Shown here: positions 24,340-32,876 of the stretch, in pieces | How positions within the stretch are numbered: the first letter of the stretch is position 1 | Layout of the letters: every line of letters begins with the position of its first letter | Source of the DNA: a virus | DNA length: 64,000 nt | Virus record (IMG/VR): IMGVR_UViG_3300025707_000655 | Coordinates: 1-64,000 of that record | Strand: one strand, 5' to 3' | Position numbers and translations under genes: made by a program | The notes under the pieces: generated by a model | Told to the model about the DNA's origin: nothing | Databases searched by the model: none | Seen by the model: only the letters and a program-made list of their open reading frames with translations

Positions 24340-25265
24340 GTCAACCTAAAGTGTCATTTGGTTTTGTCAATTGCAATAGGCTACACTACTTGAGAAGTTG
24401 TGTGGAATCTTTTCTTTTATGTACAGAAGATTACAAAAACAAAGAAATATTGGTCGTAGACAATGCTTCGACGGAAGATGGTACAGACGAATACTTAGAA
24501 GAATTGAGGGATCGAGGCTTTAAAGTATATAAACAAAAAGAAAGAGACCCTTCGAACGAATATGCTAGGGCGTTAAATATCTTGGCAGAGAACTCCACTG
24601 GAGACTATGTCGCTATGATACCCGCAGACGTACAGTTTGTCATTCGCGGCGGTTGGCTGAATGAATACGTTGAGTTCTTTCAAAAATTTGATGATACGAC
24701 TGGCTGTGTTTCTTTCGACGCCCAAAGGACAGTAAGAAATCAGTCTGGAGTGTTTTCAAACATCCTAGGTGATGATTTCAAGTTCACTTATCATTACAAT
24801 CGCCCCCCAGTTATGGGAGCAATGAATTGTATGATTTCGAAAGAAACACTACAGCAGATGGCTCCGTGGTCGACCAACAACGACTCGCACGAAGGTGGCC
24901 AAGATTCTGAGACAAAAATGCTTAAAAAGATGCAAGAACTCTTTAAAAGTAAGGGTACTGTAAAGTACTATGCGTCCGGGATGATCCCTGTTTCGATTGG
25001 CATTTTTAATGAGCAAGGCGGGAACGCAAGAGTTAGAGGCGATTTGAGATACGGTGATTACTGGACTCCCCCCAATGACCCAAACGGCGTCCTGTATTAC
25101 GAAATACACGATTATGAAACCTTAGTGGAGGTTCACGAAGATGCAACTGTACCTGTGGGTATAGAGGAGATAGCTATTTCCAACGGCTGGAAACTACCCA
25201 TCGATGACCACGGCCAATGGATAAAGCTTAAGTCCGACCCTAATTTAGTCGGAGCCCAGATTTAA
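24336..25265 (+). CDS. Glycosyltransferase family 2-like
   Basis: A 309-residue GT-A protein: VSFGFVNCNRLHYLRSCVES, then ILVVDNASTEDGTDEYL, and an unusual A-x-V motif, YVAMIPADVQ, in place of the usual DxD. The loss of the second Asp may change metal use or reflect a different donor. The C-terminal 130 residues are rich in Trp, Asp and Gly, typical of an acceptor region. Confidence 0.78.
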   Translation: MSQPKVSFGFVNCNRLHYLRSCVESFLLCTEDYKNKEILVVDNASTEDGTDEYLEELRDRGFKVYKQKERDPSNEYARALNILAENSTGDYVAMIPADVQFVIRGGWLNEYVEFFQKFDDTTGCVSFDAQRTVRNQSGVFSNILGDDFKFTYHYNRPPVMGAMNCMISKETLQQMAPWSTNNDSHEGGQDSETKMLKKMQELFKSKGTVKYYASGMIPVSIGIFNEQGGNARVRGDLRYGDYWTPPNDPNGVLYYEIHDYETLVEVHEDATVPVGIEEIAISNGWKLPIDDHGQWIKLKSDPNLVGAQI

Positions 25266-25266
25266 G

Positions 25267-25344
25267 ATGCTCGAAGCGTTGCGGATTGCAGGTATATTTT
25301 TCGGCTCTTGCTACATTATAGGTTACGTAGCTTACGGAGGCTAA
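25267..25344 (+). CDS. Possible 25-residue membrane peptide
   Basis: Between two glycosyltransferase genes an ATG at 25267 opens a 25-codon frame ending at 25344, with CGGAG upstream. The product (MLEALRIAGIFFGSCYIIGYVAYGG) is one hydrophobic helix. It may be a real small membrane peptide or a translational link that keeps ribosomes moving to the next gene, whose GGAGG lies at its end. Confidence 0.3.
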   Translation: MLEALRIAGIFFGSCYIIGYVAYGG

Positions 25345-25346
25345 CT

Positions 25347-26255
25347 ATGAAGATCTATATAAACAGGCAACCAAAGCAGGGCCCCTGGGGCGGCGGAATA
25401 AAGACCGTCAACAAGTTGGTTAAACAACTTAGCCAAGAAGGCCACACCGTATGTTTCAGGCTTGAGGAAAACATAGATGTTATATTCTGTATTGATCCGC
25501 GACCAAATGATTACGGAGAATGGTATCAACACTTCATAAATTATCGTAACGCCAATCCAAACACAAGAATCATCCAGCGAGTCGGAGATCTTGGCACCCA
25601 CAGTAAGCCGGAGTTGACGAAGTTGGTGGCTCAAACTTTGGAAATATCCGACTTTATGATATTTCCAAGCGAGTGGGCAAGAGACTGGATAGGTTTCAAA
25701 GGGGATAACTGTGAGGTCGTTCACAACGCGCCAATGTCGATATTTTATGCAAACAGACAGCCAGAGCTTGATATATCCAATAGACCGCGCCTCGTGACCC
25801 ACCACTGGTCCAAGAATCCCAAAAAAGGATTTCATTTTTACAGTTTCCTGCAGAATCACATCGACAAGACATTTGAGTTTGACTTTAGATACATCGGCAG
25901 ATTACCAGAAGAAGTGCTGATCAAGAATCACACTGCCCCGATAGCAGCTATAGACCTGTCTTTGGAATTGCCGAAAAGCGAAATATATATCACAGCTAGC
26001 ATCGAGGAAGCGGGCGCGAATCACGTAGTGGAGGCTTTAGGTTGTGGCTTGCCGATCGTTTATCACGACGAAGGTGGTAGCATAAATAATTACTGCAAAG
26101 ATTACGGAGAGTCGTTTAACACTTTCGAAAGCTTGTTGGAATCAGTTAGGCTTGTAGCCTCCTCATATAGTACTTATAAGAATAGGGCTATGTCCTACGA
26201 TAGGAACAACGATGATGTTGTATCCAAGTACCTGGAGGTGATTAATAACATATGA
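25347..26255 (+). CDS. Glycosyltransferase, GT-B (GT4-like)
   Basis: I use the ATG at 25347 with GGAGG upstream, not the ATG at 25308 that runs through the small peptide frame. The 302-residue product begins KIYINRQPKQGPWGGGIKTVNKL, with the Gly-rich acceptor loop of GT4 enzymes, and the donor segment SIEEAGANHVVEALGCGLPIVYHDEGG near 230-255. Length is short for a GT4 (about 350-400). Confidence 0.82.
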   Translation: MKIYINRQPKQGPWGGGIKTVNKLVKQLSQEGHTVCFRLEENIDVIFCIDPRPNDYGEWYQHFINYRNANPNTRIIQRVGDLGTHSKPELTKLVAQTLEISDFMIFPSEWARDWIGFKGDNCEVVHNAPMSIFYANRQPELDISNRPRLVTHHWSKNPKKGFHFYSFLQNHIDKTFEFDFRYIGRLPEEVLIKNHTAPIAAIDLSLELPKSEIYITASIEEAGANHVVEALGCGLPIVYHDEGGSINNYCKDYGESFNTFESLLESVRLVASSYSTYKNRAMSYDRNNDDVVSKYLEVINNI

Positions 26256-26959
26256 AATACAGAGTAAACATAAGCATTGATGACGTTTCTCCGCACCCAA
26301 AAGCGTCAACAAAAGTTTTAAAGATGTGTGAGAAGCTGATTCGGAGATTTCCAAACATAAAGTTTAGTCTGTTTGTTCCGATAGCATATTGGAGAACGAA
26401 GAGACCGGGAGTAATAACACAACACCCGCTGGTGATTTGGAAATACCCAGAATTTTGCGAAGAGATAAAAAATCTTCCAAAAGAAAATTATGAAATTTGC
26501 TACCACGGGTACTATCACGGGATCCCAGGCGAAAACGACAACAACGAGTTTTTAGATATTACGTACGACGAGGCTGTAAAAAGAACTAAAAGTATGAAGA
26601 ATCAAGTGGAGAAGGCAGGATTGTCAGATGTGTTTAAACCAATATTCAGACCACCCGCTTGGCGAATGGGCCCACGAGCCTGGGACGCGCTAAGTGAGCA
26701 GGGAATCGAGTTGTTCGCTGTTTCAGACATAGATTATGCGCTAGAAAGTTATCAAGGGAAAGACAAAGAATACAGGTCGAACTATTCCACTGTGTTCCCA
26801 CCATTCAGAGAACTAGAAATTAAAGAAAGTTGTGGCATAGTTTATCACGCCTGCGAATGGGACAGGAACTATCTCAGCGAGGACCATATGGTGAATCTGT
26901 CAGATTTTTTAGAAAGTCACGAGAATAACATTGATTTTGTTTTTATGGAGAATTTATAA
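26252..26959 (+). CDS. Polysaccharide deacetylase-like protein
   Basis: The 235-residue protein shows the NodB-type motifs: SIDDVSPH with the Asp pair, CYHGYYHG as the His-x3-His metal site, RPPAWRM and the late YHACEW with a His. Members remove N-acetyl groups from sugars. No signal peptide, so the substrate is likely a cytoplasmic intermediate. Family includes DUF2334-like proteins, and activity is inferred. Confidence 0.78.
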   Translation: MKYRVNISIDDVSPHPKASTKVLKMCEKLIRRFPNIKFSLFVPIAYWRTKRPGVITQHPLVIWKYPEFCEEIKNLPKENYEICYHGYYHGIPGENDNNEFLDITYDEAVKRTKSMKNQVEKAGLSDVFKPIFRPPAWRMGPRAWDALSEQGIELFAVSDIDYALESYQGKDKEYRSNYSTVFPPFRELEIKESCGIVYHACEWDRNYLSEDHMVNLSDFLESHENNIDFVFMENL

Positions 26960-27570
26960 TGGGAATGAGCGATAAAGTAGTTATGCCGTTGTACTCGCAG
27001 AAAGTTTCTGAGTACATAAACGAAAATCTAGAAGAGGGTCACAGGATCGCCTGGCTCGGACAACAGGACAGGAATTACACAGAAATGTTCGACGGTATTG
27101 TTTCGAAGACTGACATAGATGGGTTAGAACACCACTTTTATGATATTGACAATGATCAGGGTGGTAATTCTTTTAAATGGGATGTACACGGTCCTTGGAA
27201 TATCGAAGGGTATGACCTGGTTGTGGGGTTAAGAATATTATTTTTATGTAGCTCGGCTAAGATGTTGGTCTCCAACATTAAGCATACCTGCAGTAAAAAT
27301 GACAGGGTTGTATTTGACTTCATGACCGGTAATCCCGAATTAATAGGGGGCAAGACAGTCTTTGTGAAGAAGAACAACAGCAAGACAATATTGCCATTCT
27401 TTCCCGACCTGTATGGAGAAGACTTTGGAGTCCAATCAAACCATCAAGATCAAATTATCACCCAAACCATGCTCACTGACGATGGGATACATTTAGAAAA
27501 CCTGCTGACGTTTCGAGATACAGTTAAACACAGGTTCTACACTTTGGCGGAGTTGAAGATTGAATCTTAA
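26959..27570 (+). CDS. Protein of unknown function, possibly Rossmann-like
   Basis: This 203-residue protein starts on a TAATG overlap. A strand RIAWLGQQD, an acidic turn HFYDIDND and a later GYDLVVGLRIL then VVFDFMTGN resemble the strand order of class I methyltransferases, but the Gly-x-Gly loop is degraded. It may be a diverged methyltransferase of the glycan cluster. Not recognised beyond that. Confidence 0.65.
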   Translation: MGMSDKVVMPLYSQKVSEYINENLEEGHRIAWLGQQDRNYTEMFDGIVSKTDIDGLEHHFYDIDNDQGGNSFKWDVHGPWNIEGYDLVVGLRILFLCSSAKMLVSNIKHTCSKNDRVVFDFMTGNPELIGGKTVFVKKNNSKTILPFFPDLYGEDFGVQSNHQDQIITQTMLTDDGIHLENLLTFRDTVKHRFYTLAELKIES

Positions 27571-28582
27571 TTTCTTACTTCTTGAGATGACTCACCTTAG
27601 ATATTTTGCACCGCTAGTCAAAGCGGGCAACGATATGGGCTTGAAATCAACTTTCTTTGTCGGACCTTCAGGTAAATACAACTGCCCCTTGCGACATAAA
27701 AAAGAATTATCAGCATTCACGTCAGAAAACAGAGTTAGTCTTGGTCATTTTTCGGCAGTCACAGCTTGCGCAGGTGTGTTGTTTTCTAGTGAAAAGACGG
27801 GCATCGACCTGGTTAGGGCAAACGAGGTAGCTAAAAAAGCGGTCCTAACTTATCAAACTGATTTTATTGAAAGTCACCACCTGTATGAGCCTTTTGTTGA
27901 TCATATACTGATGCCAAGCAAAGCAATATCTGAATATTACGGACTTGCTAGTAAAAAGAACCTGTATCTTGGGATTCCAAAATATGACATAAAAATATCA
28001 AAACAGGAAGTCTTGGAGAAGTATAATCTGAGCGACTCGAAAAATGCGCTCATAGTGTGGCCTAAAACGCGAGATGCAAACAATGTAGATGTGGATAACA
28101 TTTTGAACACTGTCAAATCAATGGGTTATACCTTACTTGTAAAAACCAGAGGCAAAGACCCTTTGAACGCCACCGCTATTAAGACACTTAGAGATAACGG
28201 GGATTATTACTTTGAAGACGATTCCTGGCACCCACACACAACACAAGAACTTTTAGAGGTTAGCGACTTTGTTATTAATTTTGGATCAACCACGATAGAA
28301 GAAAGTGTGATGAACGACACCCCAATACTGAATTTTGATGTAAAGCCAGAAGTTAGACACGGGGTTAAGAAACAATACAGGGTGACACACGACTATTTGT
28401 ATAAATATAAGTACTGCATAGAAGCAAATAATTCAAACGTTGACCTACGAGCAGCAATACTTCATCTTACATCGAATGATTTTGCAGATGAGTTTGCAAA
28501 AGCTAGATTAGAACATCTGTTTGATAACAAGAATGTGAGTATGAGAATCATAGAAAGGTTGGTCAAAAATGTCAAAAATTAA
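27560..28582 (+). CDS. GT-B fold protein (glycosyltransferase or 2-epimerase-like)
   Basis: A TTG at 27560 preceded by GCGGAG gives 340 residues. The C-terminal half has ALIVWPKTRDANNVDVDNIL and a donor-like segment DFVINFGSTTIEESVMNDTPILNF, with the S-x-x-E-E of CDP-glycerol transferases and UDP-GlcNAc 2-epimerases. The next unit has sialic-acid-type genes, so an epimerase for ManNAc supply is possible, as is a polymer-extending transferase. I cannot decide between these. Confidence 0.7.
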   Translation: MNLNFLLLEMTHLRYFAPLVKAGNDMGLKSTFFVGPSGKYNCPLRHKKELSAFTSENRVSLGHFSAVTACAGVLFSSEKTGIDLVRANEVAKKAVLTYQTDFIESHHLYEPFVDHILMPSKAISEYYGLASKKNLYLGIPKYDIKISKQEVLEKYNLSDSKNALIVWPKTRDANNVDVDNILNTVKSMGYTLLVKTRGKDPLNATAIKTLRDNGDYYFEDDSWHPHTTQELLEVSDFVINFGSTTIEESVMNDTPILNFDVKPEVRHGVKKQYRVTHDYLYKYKYCIEANNSNVDLRAAILHLTSNDFADEFAKARLEHLFDNKNVSMRIIERLVKNVKN

Positions 28583-28588
28583 TCTAGT

Positions 28589-28618
28589 ATCACTAGTAAC
28601 CTGTTCGGGTGATTTTTT
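28589..28618 (+). terminator. Weak candidate intrinsic terminator
   Basis: An inverted repeat ATCAC (28589-28593) / GTGAT (28609-28613) encloses a shorter ACCT/GGGT possibility and is followed by a T run at 28613-28618. The stem is short, so strength is low, but position between a stop codon and a good promoter supports it. Confidence 0.4.
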
Positions 28619-28620
28619 AC

Positions 28621-28649
28621 TTGACATTAAGATGAATTTAGGGTAGTAT
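28621..28649 (+). promoter_or_regulatory. Strong candidate sigma70-type promoter
   Basis: TTGACA (28621-28626, perfect -35), a 17-base spacer, and TAGTAT (28644-28649). Transcription would begin at about 28656, exactly at the ATG of the next gene, so the message may be leaderless. This is the clearest promoter in the glycan region and starts the sialic-type unit. Confidence 0.65.
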
Positions 28650-28655
28650 TTATAA

Positions 28656-29204
28656 ATGATAATAGCTATTATACCCGCCCGAGGCGGCTCCAAAAGGCTA
28701 CGTAAAAAGAACATTTACCCTATTTGGGGTAAGCCCCTCCTGCACTGGTCTATAAAAGCCGCACTGGACAGCAAGAAGGTAGATGCCGTCTGGGTCACGA
28801 CAGAAGATGATGAGATAGCAGAGGTTGCTGTAGAATCTGGAGCGAACCTGTTCAAAAGAAATCCAAAGTTTTCAGACGACAACACGTACAAAATGGTTGC
28901 GATTAGAAATTGTTTCAACTCTATAGAGTTTAGCGGCAGCGCTGTTGTTTCGCTGCAAGCAAACTCACCAGAGATAACCGGAGACATTTTAGACGAGGCA
29001 ATAGACACGTTCTTTAAATATGACAGAAATGAGCTGATAAGCGTTGACAAGAATCTTATGATGAACGCTGCTTTTAGGATTATGAGGCCCTGGTATGTAA
29101 ACCAGAAAGAGTTGAGTACAAAGACCGGTGTCTTTGTTTGTGATGTGCACGATATACACACCATCGACGACATAAAACTAATAGAAGGGAGAACCCAGAG
29201 ATGA
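28656..29204 (+). CDS. neuA: CMP-sialic acid synthetase-like (NeuA type)
   Basis: The 182-residue protein opens IIAIIPARGGSKRLRKKNI, the CTP-binding signature of NeuA, PseF and LegF enzymes. It continues with WVTTEDDEIAEVAVESGA and SLQANSPEI, counterparts of conserved strands with metal-binding residues. It activates a nonulosonic acid with CMP. It is about 40 residues shorter than usual, missing part of the C-terminal dimer region. It starts directly behind a strong promoter without a Shine-Dalgarno site. Confidence 0.82.
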   Translation: MIIAIIPARGGSKRLRKKNIYPIWGKPLLHWSIKAALDSKKVDAVWVTTEDDEIAEVAVESGANLFKRNPKFSDDNTYKMVAIRNCFNSIEFSGSAVVSLQANSPEITGDILDEAIDTFFKYDRNELISVDKNLMMNAAFRIMRPWYVNQKELSTKTGVFVCDVHDIHTIDDIKLIEGRTQR

Positions 29205-29866
29205 AGCACGGCCTAGATGGGATTAATTTTTTAAAGTTTAGATTTTCTGAAGAAGTTTTATCAGACAAATATTCGGATCGAGAAAAGACTGCAATGCAGA
29301 CTAAAGAGTTGATAGAAATAGAGTCCCTAAACTCAGATTCGATCGTTCTTGATATTGGGGCCAACTACGGCGAAGTAGAGAGGGTTTTGTCGCCCGTTGG
29401 CTGCAAGGTGTATGCTTTTGAACCCCACCCACTGTTCTTTTCTATGCTTGAGAAGAATTATGCAGATAACGACAATATTGTATTGTCTAATTCTGCGATA
29501 TGGAAAACTAACGAGAAAAAGACTTTCTATTTCAAGAGGGCAGCTTCAGCGCTTAACGGCGGAGCTACACTCATGTCTGAAAAAACCAATATAACAGATT
29601 TGAGTTTAAACGTGGAAGTGACCTGCCTGGATGTTTCCGAGCTTATTGCCACCATCGACAAGCCCATAGACGTGTTGAAAATGGACGTAGAGGGCGCGGA
29701 ATATGAGATATTACAAAGATTATATGAATCTGGCGCGTATAAGAACGTTAAATCAATATATTTCGAGGATCATTCGAGAAAAATGCCTAGTAACGTTTTT
29801 CGCCAACTAAAAGCTAACGTGTTAGAAAGTTATAAAAACGAAAACATAAGCTTGTATTGGTGGTAG
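29201..29866 (+). CDS. FkbM-type methyltransferase
   Basis: The 221-residue protein has VLDIGANYGEVERVL as the SAM loop, YAFEPHPLFF and the FkbM-typical LKMDVEGAEYEIL near residues 163-175. FkbM enzymes O-methylate sugars or related hydroxyls. The start overlaps the neuA stop codon (ATGA), with GGGAGAA upstream. Confidence 0.85.
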   Translation: MKHGLDGINFLKFRFSEEVLSDKYSDREKTAMQTKELIEIESLNSDSIVLDIGANYGEVERVLSPVGCKVYAFEPHPLFFSMLEKNYADNDNIVLSNSAIWKTNEKKTFYFKRAASALNGGATLMSEKTNITDLSLNVEVTCLDVSELIATIDKPIDVLKMDVEGAEYEILQRLYESGAYKNVKSIYFEDHSRKMPSNVFRQLKANVLESYKNENISLYWW

Positions 29867-29867
29867 T

Positions 29868-29972
29868 ATGAACATTCCAGTAAAACTGTTTTATAATGCG
29901 GCTCTTGTCAAGTTGAGTCTGAGTTATCAAAAGATGGTCTGTATAATATTACTAATAACAAGGAGTACTTAA
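29868..29972 (+). CDS. Possible 34-residue peptide, unknown
   Basis: In the gap before the neuB-type gene, an ATG at 29868 opens a 34-codon frame ending at 29972, right at the next start. The product is basic with a hydrophobic end (KMVCIILLITRST). The next gene's AAGGAG lies within it. Coding status is uncertain; the ribosome site is weak. Confidence 0.3.
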   Translation: MNIPVKLFYNAALVKLSLSYQKMVCIILLITRST

Positions 29973-30680
29973 TTGGAAATAATAGTCGATTTATGCAATC
30001 AGCACCATGGTTCTTTGTCTGAACTAAAACGAATGGCATTGAATGCTTCTATTTCGGGTGCTGACGTCGTGAAAGTGCAATTGATAGACTCCGAAAAACA
30101 CTTCGGAACAAAAGACAAGAAATATCGAGATGTGACTAAAACACAGTTTTTTGAACTTACAGAGTTCTGTGACCAACACTCAATTGAACTGATGGCGACC
30201 CCTTTCGATTCAGAAAGACTGAAGTGGATACTCGATGCCGGAATCAAAAGGATGAAGATAGCTAGCAGAACAGTCAGAGAAGACAGGTCTCTGTGTGAAT
30301 CCATACTTGGTTTAGACATACCAACGATTATTTCTACAGGTGCCTGCGCCCTTAACGAATTTCCATTTGGGTTTTCGGAGAACATAAGGTACTTGTTCTG
30401 CGTTTCTAAATATCCTACTTATTTAGATGACCCTCTGTTGAAGATTATGCCAAGCAGGTTTTCTGAGAGTGGATACCACGGCTACAGTGACCACGCGATC
30501 GGAATAGTGCCTGCACTCAAGGCCTACTTGAACGGCGCAAAGATATTAGAGAAGCACTACACAAGCAGTATTTTTTCACAGTCAAATAGAGAAAAAGGTC
30601 ACCTTGGGTCTTTCGACTACGAGTCTCTAAAACAATTTAAAGATTTGATCAGACAATTTGATATTATGGAGGCGGTATGA
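29973..30680 (+). CDS. neuB: NeuB-type nonulosonic acid synthase, shortened
   Basis: The TTG at 29973 follows AAGGAG. NeuB condenses PEP with an N-acyl hexosamine such as ManNAc. The 235-residue chain shows DLCNQHHGSL, ADVVKVQLID, LMATPFD, KIAS, STGA, CVSKYPT and GYHGYSDHAIGI, then EKHYT, in NeuB order. It lacks the C-terminal SAF domain (about 60 residues) that closes the active site of the neighbouring subunit in NeuB, and part of the barrel. It may be a simplified synthase. Pseudaminic or legionaminic synthases are alternatives. Confidence 0.82.
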   Translation: MEIIVDLCNQHHGSLSELKRMALNASISGADVVKVQLIDSEKHFGTKDKKYRDVTKTQFFELTEFCDQHSIELMATPFDSERLKWILDAGIKRMKIASRTVREDRSLCESILGLDIPTIISTGACALNEFPFGFSENIRYLFCVSKYPTYLDDPLLKIMPSRFSESGYHGYSDHAIGIVPALKAYLNGAKILEKHYTSSIFSQSNREKGHLGSFDYESLKQFKDLIRQFDIMEAV

Positions 30681-31294
30681 GTCCAAAGGTTTCGATCATC
30701 GTTACAAATTACAATTATGGAAAATATTTACCAAGATGTCTAAGGAGTTGTCTAGATCAACACGGCACCGGCACTGAGGTTATATTGGTTGATGATTGCA
30801 GTACTGATGACAGTCTCTCAAAGATAGAACCCTTCGGAGATCAGATAAAGACATTCAAGACAAACACGAATTCTGGAGTTGCCACAGCAGCAAATTTAGG
30901 AATTTCAAAGGCTCGTGGCCAATTCTTCTTTCGTGTAGATGCGGATGATTACATAAATAAAGATATGTCTTTTATAATGTCTAAATATCTTGAGGCTAAT
31001 CATGACGCTTTTTGCGTCTCTTCCGACTACCTGATAGTCAACAATTTTGAAGATACGATCGACAGGAAATATGCAGAAAAAAACAACATCTCTTGTGGTA
31101 TAATGTACAGAACTGATCTTTTTTTGTCCTCTGGCGGCTACAATGGTAAAATGAGACATAGAGAAGAAGAGGAACTGAGGAAAAGACTGGGAGAAGAATA
31201 CAAAATCCACCACTTGAGGATTCCATTTTATAGGTATAGAATGCACGACTCAAACAAAACAAAAGAACCAGAGTACAAGACTTGGGAGATATAA
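30677..31294 (+). CDS. Glycosyltransferase family 2
   Basis: A compact 205-residue GT-A enzyme: VSIIVTNYNYGKYLPRCLRS, LVDDCSTDDSL and the metal-binding FRVDADDY, then a short acceptor part with REEEELRKRLGEEY (the ED-like catalytic region). Almost only the catalytic core is present. Confidence 0.85.
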   Translation: MSPKVSIIVTNYNYGKYLPRCLRSCLDQHGTGTEVILVDDCSTDDSLSKIEPFGDQIKTFKTNTNSGVATAANLGISKARGQFFFRVDADDYINKDMSFIMSKYLEANHDAFCVSSDYLIVNNFEDTIDRKYAEKNNISCGIMYRTDLFLSSGGYNGKMRHREEEELRKRLGEEYKIHHLRIPFYRYRMHDSNKTKEPEYKTWEI

Positions 31295-31980
31295 TGAGTA
31301 AAAAGATTTTTATCACAGGTTGCGCAAAGTCGGGCACCACACTGTTATTAAGGATGTGTTACGCCTTCAGGGACACTGAGGTCGTTTACAAAGAAGGTTT
31401 TGATGGCCACGAGCTAAGCTTTGAAGAGTTTCTAGAATACAAAAGCAACCAAGACTTCGTTATAGGAAAGAGACACCCACCAGCATTTCTCAGTACGACT
31501 TACCACAAATCCGCTCAATATCAAGCAGCCAAGGTTCTTAAAGACAATATCAGCATAATCAACGTTGTTCGCGACGGTCGAGATGTTATCTTGTCAGATG
31601 GTAACTATGTAAAGCCGGAAAGGTGGATTAGCTGCATCGAGCAAAGGGATAAAGTTTTGTTTGGCAACCTTGTAGATTTGGAAATTTCCTACGAAGACCT
31701 GGTTAGAACACCTAACCAGGTGCAGAAAAAAATAGAGGCCAAGTTTGGATTGAAATCTAAAAGCTCCTTTTCGGAATATCCTGATTATGTAGAGGATTGG
31801 GTTTTTGACTGGAATGTTTCGGTTCTGGCTCGGGCGGGTTTGGGTAACGAAAAGAAGTACGGCAAAAGAAAAGTCAGCGACAAAGCTATTGGCAAAGATT
31901 CGGAAGCCTACAAATCTATCTGTACACCTGAAGAATTACCAGTTTTTGAAAAATATCTAAAGGAATTGGGATATCTATGA
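31294..31980 (+). CDS. Sulfotransferase
   Basis: I start at the ATG at 31294 (overlapping the previous TAA by one base; GGGAG upstream). The 228-residue protein has the PAPS 5'-phosphosulfate loop G9-C-A-K-S-G-T-T16 and the 3'-phosphate loop VVRDGRDVILS, both diagnostic of the sulfotransferase family. It would move sulfate from PAPS to a glycan hydroxyl. APS kinase, which makes PAPS, is encoded 2 kb downstream. Confidence 0.85.
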   Translation: MSKKIFITGCAKSGTTLLLRMCYAFRDTEVVYKEGFDGHELSFEEFLEYKSNQDFVIGKRHPPAFLSTTYHKSAQYQAAKVLKDNISIINVVRDGRDVILSDGNYVKPERWISCIEQRDKVLFGNLVDLEISYEDLVRTPNQVQKKIEAKFGLKSKSSFSEYPDYVEDWVFDWNVSVLARAGLGNEKKYGKRKVSDKAIGKDSEAYKSICTPEELPVFEKYLKELGYL

Positions 31981-32849
31981 GAGCACTAGTCACGGGACAC
32001 CTCGGCTATATTGGTGGAAACTTTGTTAAAAAGTGGGAAGAGCTTGGTCACACCTGGGTCGGATACGATTACAAGAATAATCACGCATTTGACATTTGTA
32101 GCGGTATAAAGGGTATCCACGTTGGGCACGAGGCAAACGCGATAGATGTCGTAGTGCATTTCGCCGCAATACCTAGGGTGGCTTTTAGTGTAGAGTTTCC
32201 CCGTCTAGTTATGGAAAACAATGTAAACTCTACAACTGTTATATTGGATTGGGCAAAAAAGAAAGACATACCAGTAATATACAGTAGTTCATCGTCCGTT
32301 ATAGGGAATGGTGATGGCCCTGCAAGCCCATATGCCCTTTCTAAATATGTTGGTGAGATGGAAACCCTGCTCTACAACAAGCTTTATGGTTTAAAGACTG
32401 TCGCTCTTAGGTATTTCAATGTTTATTCTTACGACCAAGAGGCCAATAGTGAGTATGCTACTGTGGTCTGTAATTGGAAAAAGTTTATAACTGAAGGTAA
32501 AATCCCATTCATCACTGGTGACGGAAAGCAGAGGAGGGACATGACACACGTTGATGACATCGTTTCTGCAAACATCTTTTGTGCCGAGAATATAAGTGAT
32601 AAAAAACTGTGGGGTACGTGGTATGATATTGGTTCTGGTGACAACATAAGTTTACTAGAACTGGCAGACGTTGTTAAGGAATATTTTCCAGAGGTTAAAT
32701 TTAATTTTGTCGAACCAAGAGAAGGCGATGTTATGTATACCGAGGCAGATCTAGGGAAGTTTAAAGCTCTAGGGTGGGTCCCGAAGGTCTCACTCAAGAG
32801 TGGACTTAAAAATGTTTTTGAGAGATTAAAAGAAGATTTGACAAAATAG
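31977..32849 (+). CDS. NAD-dependent sugar epimerase (GalE/WbpP-like SDR)
   Basis: The 290-residue protein has the dinucleotide loop GHLGYIG, VVHFAAIPRV, catalytic SSSSSVIG and Y-x3-K in SPYALSKYVGEME. RYFNVY is the substrate-loop motif of UDP-hexose 4-epimerases. It is about 30-40 residues shorter than GalE. It likely epimerises a UDP-sugar. Confidence 0.85.
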   Translation: MRALVTGHLGYIGGNFVKKWEELGHTWVGYDYKNNHAFDICSGIKGIHVGHEANAIDVVVHFAAIPRVAFSVEFPRLVMENNVNSTTVILDWAKKKDIPVIYSSSSSVIGNGDGPASPYALSKYVGEMETLLYNKLYGLKTVALRYFNVYSYDQEANSEYATVVCNWKKFITEGKIPFITGDGKQRRDMTHVDDIVSANIFCAENISDKKLWGTWYDIGSGDNISLLELADVVKEYFPEVKFNFVEPREGDVMYTEADLGKFKALGWVPKVSLKSGLKNVFERLKEDLTK

Positions 32850-32876
32850 TTTAAATGTCAAAGAAGGGTTAGAGGT

